Shown: positions 14,078 through 17,870 of the stretch, piece after piece
Numbering within the stretch: the stretch's first letter is position 1
Layout: each line of letters starts with the position of its first letter
DNA from: an uncultured Oscillospiraceae bacterium
Lineage (GTDB): Bacteria; Bacillota; Clostridia; Oscillospirales; Oscillospiraceae
Reading direction: 5' to 3'
Assembly (NCBI GenBank): GCA_910577525.1
Contig: CAJTLI010000041.1
Location: forward strand, 1 to 17,870
DNA: 17,870 bases
The notes under the pieces: model-generated
What the model saw: only the letters and a program-made list of their open reading frames with translations
The model's database searches: none
Told to the model about the DNA's origin: nothing
Program-made: the position numbers and the translations under genes

Positions 14078-14121
14078 AGAGTTTTCGATTTCTTAACTTT
14101 GTCACGGGAAGTGAGCGAACT

Positions 14122-14547
14122 ATGGAATTTGTCACCCACAGCCGGGAGGAGACCCAGGCCCTGGGAGCCCGCTTGGCGGACGCCCTGGACGCGGGCCGGG
14201 TGGTGGCCTTCACCGGCGATCTGGGGGCGGGCAAGACCGCCTTTGTGTCCGGCATGGCCCGGGCGCTGGGGGTGGAGGGGCGGGTGACCAGCCCCACCTT
14301 CACCATCGTCAACGAGTACGAGGGGGGCCGCCTGCCCCTGTTCCACTTCGATATGTACCGGCTGGGCGGCGCCGACGAGCTGTTTCACATCGGCTGGGAG
14401 GACTACCTGGCCCGGAACGGCGTGTGCGCCGTGGAGTGGAGCGAGAACGTGGCGGAGGCCATCGAGCCGGACGCCGTCCGGGTGTCCATCCTCCGGGGGG
14501 AGGGAGACAACGACCGGATCATCACCATTGAGGGGGTGGACCTGTGA
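14122..14547 (+). CDS. tsaE: tRNA threonylcarbamoyladenosine biosynthesis ATPase TsaE
   Basis: A 141-residue P-loop protein. Walker A is GDLGAGKT (32-39), followed by the family signature VTSPTFTIVNEYEG (about 54-67), HFDMYRL and WSENV. TsaE supports the TsaB-TsaD complex in making t6A37 on ANN-decoding tRNAs; its ATPase activity resets the complex. Length matches the family (about 150). The RBS is weak (GGGAAGTGAG). It overlaps tsaB by 4 nt (GTGA), a standard coupled pair. Confidence 0.95.
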   Translation: MEFVTHSREETQALGARLADALDAGRVVAFTGDLGAGKTAFVSGMARALGVEGRVTSPTFTIVNEYEGGRLPLFHFDMYRLGGADELFHIGWEDYLARNGVCAVEWSENVAEAIEPDAVRVSILRGEGDNDRIITIEGVDL

Positions 14548-15251
14548 AAATCATCGCGCTGGAGAGCTCCGCCGTCACGGCCAGCGTGGCCGTCACCGAG
14601 GACGAGCGGCTGCTGGCCCAGTCCTTTCAGAACAGCGGGCTGACCCACTCCGCCACCCTGATGCCCATGGCGGCGGACCTGCTGAAGAACGCCGGACTCA
14701 CCCTGGACCAGATGGACGTGGTAGCGGCGGCGGCGGGGCCGGGGTCCTTCACCGGGGTGCGCATCGGGGTGGCCGCCGCCAAGGGGCTGGCCTGGCCGGG
14801 GGACAAGCCCTGCGCCCCCTGCTCCACCCTGGAGTCCATGGCCTGGCAGTGCGCCCACATGGGGGGGGAGATCTGCGCCGCCATGGACGCACGGCGGAAT
14901 CAGGTGTACTGCGCCCGGTTTTGGGCGGAGGATGGGGCGCTCACCCGGCTGACTCCTGACCGGGCCATGGGGCTGGACCAGCTGGCGGAGGAGGTCCGGG
15001 CCGCCGGACGGCCCCAGACCCTGGTGGGGGACGGGGCCCTTCTGGTCCGGGCGGCGCTGGAGGAGCGGGGCCTGCCCTATGTCCTGACGCCCCCCCACCT
15101 GCGGTATCAGACCGCCTGGGGGGTGGCCCGGGCCGCCCTGGAGCTGGCCCGGGCGGGCGGGCTGGTGTCCGCCGCCGCCATGGCCCCCAGCTATCACCGG
15201 CTCAGCCAGGCGGAGCGGGAGCGGCTGGAGCGCATGAACAAAACGGAGTGA
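14544..15251 (+). CDS. tsaB: tRNA threonylcarbamoyladenosine biosynthesis protein TsaB
   Basis: A 235-residue protein of the ASKHA fold. N-terminal LALESS-like IIALESSAVTASVAV, then AAAAGPGSFTGVRIGVAAAKGLAW (about 59-82) and CAAMDARRNQVYCARF are TsaB hallmarks. It is the scaffold partner of TsaD in t6A synthesis. The start is GTG 14544, overlapping the tsaE stop. In many Firmicutes rimI and tsaD follow; here a hairpin and a repeat region follow instead, so tsaD must be elsewhere. Confidence 0.94.
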   Translation: MKIIALESSAVTASVAVTEDERLLAQSFQNSGLTHSATLMPMAADLLKNAGLTLDQMDVVAAAAGPGSFTGVRIGVAAAKGLAWPGDKPCAPCSTLESMAWQCAHMGGEICAAMDARRNQVYCARFWAEDGALTRLTPDRAMGLDQLAEEVRAAGRPQTLVGDGALLVRAALEERGLPYVLTPPHLRYQTAWGVARAALELARAGGLVSAAAMAPSYHRLSQAERERLERMNKTE

Positions 15252-15258
15252 AACTCAA

Positions 15259-15298
15259 CGGGGCGCGCCGGGTTTACCGGCGCGCCCCGCTGGGTTTT
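15259..15298 (+). terminator. Intrinsic terminator downstream of tsaB
   Basis: CGGGGCGCGCCGG (15259-15271) pairs perfectly with CCGGCGCGCCCCG (15277-15289) around a 5-nt loop. The T4 follows after a five-base spacer, so termination may be less efficient than at the other terminators in the window. Confidence 0.7.
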
Positions 15299-15317
15299 GG
15301 AGGCATTGCCTGTTTGT

Positions 15318-15409
15318 AGTTGACGCAGTTGAAAAGAAGTAAATACTTCTTTTCAACTTGTGCGGCGATAGTTCGCCGCACAGGCCGCAAAGCGGACTTG
15401 CGTCAGACT
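15318..15409 (+). repeat. Cloverleaf-like structured repeat, unit 1
   Basis: A closing stem (AGT plus TGACGCA, 15318-15327, with TGCGTCA-g-ACT, 15399-15409) encloses three hairpins. (a) GTTGAAAAGAAGTA (15328-15341) with TACTTCTTTTCAAC (15344-15357). (b) GTGCGGCG (15360-15367) with CGCCGCAC (15374-15381). (c) CCGC-AAA-GCGG (15385-15395). It is homologous to unit 2 in inverted orientation. It is non-coding. Class and function are not recognised. Confidence 0.85.
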
Positions 15410-15411
15410 TC

Positions 15412-15496
15412 ATAGTCAGCGCACGGGCTTTGCCCGACAGCGGCCCTGCCGCTGTTTGAAAATCGGTATTTACCGATTTTCAAGTGTGCTGACTAT
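15412..15496 (-). repeat. Cloverleaf-like structured repeat, unit 2 (inverted copy)
   Basis: A 13-bp closing stem (ATAGTCAGCGCAC, 15412-15424, with GTGTGCTGACTAT, 15484-15496, one G-T pair) encloses, in reverse order to unit 1, CGGGC-TTT-GCCCG (15424-15436), ACAGCGGC (15437-15444) with GCCGCTGT (15448-15455), and TTGAAAATCGGTA (15456-15468) with TACCGATTTTCAA (15471-15483). Read on the - strand, the hairpin order and the loops (GTAAATAC, GCAAAGC) equal those of unit 1 while the stem pairs differ. The FAD-oxidoreductase gene ends inside it. Confidence 0.85.
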
Positions 15497-16783
15497 ATCA
15501 TCTGTGGCGGGGTTGTCGATGAGCCTGCCGTCCTCGCCGAAGCGGGAGCCGTGGCAGGGGCAGTCCCAGGAGCGCTCCTGGGGGTTGTATTTCAGCGCGC
15601 AGCCCATATGGGGGCACCGGGGAGCGGTGGGGGTCAGCAGGCTCACGGCGGCCTCCAGGGCGTTGAGGGCCAGCTGGGGGCAGAGCGCGTTTCGGGAGGG
15701 GTCGAAGGCCCGGACCCAGGGGCTGTCCCGGCCCAGAATCAGGTCCGCCAGCAGCATGGCGGCGGCCATGGAGGAGGTCATGCCCCATTTGTTGAAGCCC
15801 GCGGCCACATAGAGGCCGGAGGCGCCTTTGGAATACCGTCCGATATAGGGGGCTCCGTCCAGGGTCATGCAGTCCTGGGCGGCCCAGCGGGCGGCTGTCT
15901 CGGCCTGGGGATAGTACCGCCGGGCCAGTTGCTCCAGCTCCCGCCAGCCTCCGCTGGGCTTTCCCGTGCGGCCTCCGCAGCCCCCCAGCAGGAGCAGGTC
16001 CCCGTAGTTGCGGAAGGACAGCCCCTTTTTGTCCGCGTCCAGATACATGCCCTCCACGTTTGGAGCGTTTTTCAGGGCCAGCACATAGGAGCGGTCCTGG
16101 TACAGCTTCATGAAATAGCCGCCGTGCTTGTTGAGGATGGGGAAGTGGGTGGCGGCGACGATGTGCTCCGCCGAGATTGTGCCGCCGGTGGTCAGCGCCC
16201 TGCCGGGGGCCAGCTCCAGAACCTTCGTGTGCTCAAAGACGCGCAGGCCCCCGGCGATGGCGGCGGAGAATTTCAGGGGGTGGAACTGGGCCTGGCGCGG
16301 GAACCGGACCGCCCCCGCGGTGGAAAAGGGCAGGGGGAGGTTTTCCTCAAATTCCGCAGGAAAGCCAAGCCGGTTCAGGGCCTCCAGCTCGGCATCCAGG
16401 GCCCGCCGGTCCCCAAGGGAGTAGACCAGGGCGTCCTTCTCCTCAAAATCGCAGTCGATATTCCGGCACAGGGCGCGATACCGCTCCAGGGCCGCCTGAT
16501 TGGCCTGGAGGTACAGGCGGGCCCGCTCCGTGCCCAGCCGGCGGATCAGCTTGTGATAAATCAGGCCGTGCTGGCTGGTGAGCTTTGCCGTGGTGTTTTT
16601 TGTGGCGCCGCCGCACAGCCGGTCCGCCTCCACCAGGGCGCAGTCCGCCCCCGCCTGGGAGAGCTGATAGGCGCACAGCAGCCCGGCCATGCCGCCGCCC
16701 ACCACCAGTACGTCTGTTTTCAGGTCCGCCCGCAGGGGCTCGAACCGGGGCAGCTTGGCCGTCCGCGACCAAATTGAGTCCAT
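15470..16783 (-). CDS. FAD-dependent oxidoreductase with C-terminal Rieske [2Fe-2S] domain (YhfW-like)
   Basis: A 437-residue protein. The N-terminal Rossmann dinucleotide motif is VLVVGGGMAGLLCAYQL (GGGMAG, 29-34) with acidic E52 ending the second strand, as in DAO-type flavoenzymes. The C-terminal Rieske domain has cluster ligands C390-x-H392 and C408-x2-H411, plus the conserved cysteine pair C395/C410 of high-potential Rieske proteins (CPHMGC, CPCHGS). Substrate is unknown; an amine or amino-acid type reaction is possible by DAO resemblance. Bacillus YhfW has this architecture but is longer (about 509). ATG 16783 is preceded by GGAAGGTGAT. The last eight residues (IVSTLENR) and the TAA stop are encoded by the adjacent repeat unit, so the native C-terminus may have been replaced. 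Confidence 0.88.
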   Translation of the reverse strand: MDSIWSRTAKLPRFEPLRADLKTDVLVVGGGMAGLLCAYQLSQAGADCALVEADRLCGGATKNTTAKLTSQHGLIYHKLIRRLGTERARLYLQANQAALERYRALCRNIDCDFEEKDALVYSLGDRRALDAELEALNRLGFPAEFEENLPLPFSTAGAVRFPRQAQFHPLKFSAAIAGGLRVFEHTKVLELAPGRALTTGGTISAEHIVAATHFPILNKHGGYFMKLYQDRSYVLALKNAPNVEGMYLDADKKGLSFRNYGDLLLLGGCGGRTGKPSGGWRELEQLARRYYPQAETAARWAAQDCMTLDGAPYIGRYSKGASGLYVAAGFNKWGMTSSMAAAMLLADLILGRDSPWVRAFDPSRNALCPQLALNALEAAVSLLTPTAPRCPHMGCALKYNPQERSWDCPCHGSRFGEDGRLIDNPATDDIVSTLENR

Positions 16784-16858
16784 ACCATCACCTTCCATGG
16801 AACAGTCTGCGCCTCTTCCGGCGCTGTTATGCCTGAAGCGCAAAAGAAATTCCGCCTC

Positions 16859-16880
16859 CGCCCCGCGGGGGCGTTTTTTT
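16859..16880 (+). terminator. Orphan + strand intrinsic terminator upstream of spoIIIAA
   Basis: CGCCCC (16859-16864) pairs with GGGGCG (16868-16873) around a 3-nt loop and is followed directly by T7 (16874-16880). No + strand gene lies between it and the Rieske-FAD gene on the other strand. It may insulate the sigma-E promoter 5 nt downstream or end a small RNA; a further hairpin, GCGCC (16809-16813) with GGCGC (16820-16824), lies upstream. Confidence 0.7.
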
Positions 16881-16884
16881 GCCT

Positions 16885-16914
16885 GGAATATTGGGGGACG
16901 TGCCCTCATAGGAT
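16885..16914 (+). promoter_or_regulatory. Sigma-E promoter of the spoIIIA operon
   Basis: GGAATATT (16885-16892) matches the sigma-E -35 (GKMATATT) and CATAGGAT (16907-16914) matches the -10 (CATACAMT at 6 of 8), with a 14-bp spacer in the accepted range. It predicts a start near 16920, just before the spoIIIAA RBS. The spoIIIA operon is a classical sigma-E target. Confidence 0.8.
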
Positions 16915-16939
16915 GTGGGCAAGACGCGAGGTGATGGAC

Positions 16940-17842
16940 ATGGACGAAAGAAAGCCCTGGGAGCAGGCGGCGGCGGTGCTCCCCGCGCCCCTGCCGGGGT
17001 GTCTGAGGGCGCTGGGGGAGGACAGGCTGCGGGGGCTGGAGGAGCTGCGGCTGCGGCGGGGCCTGCCCATGACGGCGCTGCTGCCCGAGGGCGAGGTGGA
17101 GACAGGGGGGCCGCCCATCGGCGAGGAGGAGCTGCGCCGGGTGGTGGAGAACGCCACCCAGAGCTCCGCCCACACGGCGCTGGACCGGGTGCGGCAGGGC
17201 TTTGTCACCCTCCGGGGCGGGCACCGGGTGGGGCTGTGCGGCTCGGTGGTGAAAAAGGACGGGCAGATCGCCACCCTTCGGGAGCTGTCCTCCCTGTCCG
17301 TCCGGGTGGCCAGGGCGGTGCCGGGGCTGGCGGGGCCGCTGCTGCCGGGGCTGACGGAGAAGGGGCGGTTTTTGAGCACGCTGATTCTGGCCCCGCCGGG
17401 GGCGGGAAAGACCACCCTTCTGCGGGATCTGGTCCGGGCCCTCTCCGACGGGGAGGCGGGCCCGCCCCTGCGGGTGGCGGTGGCGGACGAGCGGGGGGAG
17501 ATCGCGGCCCTCTGGCGGGGAGAGCCCCAGCTCTACGTGGGCCGCCATACCGACGTGCTGGACGGCTGTACCAAGGCGGAGGGCCTGTCCATTCTCATCC
17601 GGGGCATGAATCCCCAGGTGGCGGTGGTGGACGAGATCACCCAGCGGGCGGACGTTCAGGCGGTGGTGGAGGCGGCGGGCTGCGGCGCGGCCCTCATCGC
17701 CACCGCCCACGGCGGGGGCCGGGAGGACCTGAGCCGCCGCCCGGCTTACCGGGAGCTGCTGGCGGCGGGGGTGTTCCGGCGGCTGGTGGTGCTGGAGCGG
17801 ACGGGCGGCCGCCGGGCGGCCCGGACTGAGGTTCTGTCATGA
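16940..17842 (+). CDS. spoIIIAA: Stage III sporulation protein AA, secretion ATPase
   Basis: A 300-residue cytoplasmic ATPase. Walker A is PPGAGKTT (about 152-159) after LILA; Walker B is VAVVDEI; VADERGEIA and ATAHGGG are further AAA+/secretion-ATPase motifs. The N-terminus, EELRLRRGLP followed by VVENATQSSAHTALDRVRQGFVTLRGGHRVGLCG, is the typical SpoIIIAA/R3H-linked region. It energises the SpoIIIA-SpoIIQ channel that feeds the forespore across the engulfing membranes. I start at ATG 16940, spaced well from GAGGTGAT; ATG 16934 two codons earlier is possible. The frame is open to 16829, but that extension lies across the terminator and promoter. It overlaps spoIIIAB by 4 nt. Confidence 0.95.
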   Translation: MDERKPWEQAAAVLPAPLPGCLRALGEDRLRGLEELRLRRGLPMTALLPEGEVETGGPPIGEEELRRVVENATQSSAHTALDRVRQGFVTLRGGHRVGLCGSVVKKDGQIATLRELSSLSVRVARAVPGLAGPLLPGLTEKGRFLSTLILAPPGAGKTTLLRDLVRALSDGEAGPPLRVAVADERGEIAALWRGEPQLYVGRHTDVLDGCTKAEGLSILIRGMNPQVAVVDEITQRADVQAVVEAAGCGAALIATAHGGGREDLSRRPAYRELLAAGVFRRLVVLERTGGRRAARTEVLS

Positions 17843-17870
17843 TCCGGCTGATGGGGGCCGCGCTGCTCAC
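17839..17870 (+). CDS. spoIIIAB: Stage III sporulation protein AB (5' end, partial)
   Basis: An ATG at 17839 overlaps the spoIIIAA stop (ATGA) and opens a frame, MIRLMGAALL, to the window edge. A short basic start followed by a hydrophobic helix is the expected SpoIIIAB N-terminus, and the gene order spoIIIAA-AB is universal in spore formers. Only 10 residues are visible, so the call depends on context. Confidence 0.8.
   Translation, partial: MIRLMGAALL

Noticed and set aside
15318..15496. tRNA or tmRNA genes, suggested by the cloverleaf shape
   Set aside because: There is no 7-bp acceptor with CCA, no T-loop TTCRA and no D-loop GG. Hairpin a is a 13-14-bp palindrome with almost no loop.
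15318..15496. CRISPR array
   Set aside because: There are only two units, in inverted orientation, with no unique spacers and no cas gene nearby.

Overview
The window is a chromosomal stretch of a spore-forming, high-GC anaerobe of the Clostridia. The most likely home is Oscillospirales (the Flavonifractor / Lawsonibacter / Intestinimonas group). This rests on a WalRK-YycHI cell-wall cluster, sporulation genes (spoVB, spoIIIAA, start of spoIIIAB), a sodium-pump-type glutaconyl-CoA decarboxylase, strong G+C bias at third codon positions, and frequent TTG/GTG starts. The placement is inferred from gene content, not from a marker search.

Left part (1-2931): the end of a biotin carrier gene, the carboxyltransferase gene gcdA and an EFR1-type flavodoxin-ferredoxin gene run on the + strand to a strong bidirectional terminator. 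These genes fit amino-acid fermentation (glutamate or lysine) through glutaconyl-CoA to crotonyl-CoA and butyrate. A DUF815 AAA+ ATPase follows on the - strand (2983-4176), with a near-consensus sigma-A promoter.

Middle (4282-11706): a + strand run of Nudix hydrolase, walR, walK, yycH and yycI, then spoVB and a class-I glutamine-amidotransferase-like gene. The Nudix gene has a folded 5' leader and overlaps walR by 8 nt; walK overlaps yycH by 11 nt. Between yycI and spoVB lies a 161-bp MITE-like element flanked by TAA direct repeats, one of which is the yycI stop codon. Immediately after it come a candidate sigma-E promoter and a hairpin that would hide the spoVB ribosome binding site in read-through transcripts.

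Right part (11729-17870): an SLH-domain surface protein and rodA on the - strand; tsaE-tsaB (tRNA t6A synthesis) on the + strand, diverging from rodA across a 17-bp-arm palindrome that contains both extended -10 boxes; a Rieske-FAD oxidoreductase on the - strand; then spoIIIAA-spoIIIAB behind a good sigma-E promoter.

The most unusual signal is in the convergent gap between tsaB and the Rieske-FAD gene. Two inverted, homologous cloverleaf-like repeat units (15318-15409 and 15412-15496) each have a closing stem and three internal hairpins. Loops are conserved between the units and stems show compensatory changes. The second unit supplies the last eight codons and the stop codon of the FAD gene. 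No CRISPR array, tRNA, rRNA or complete insertion sequence is visible. No gene-free stretch exceeds 300 bases.
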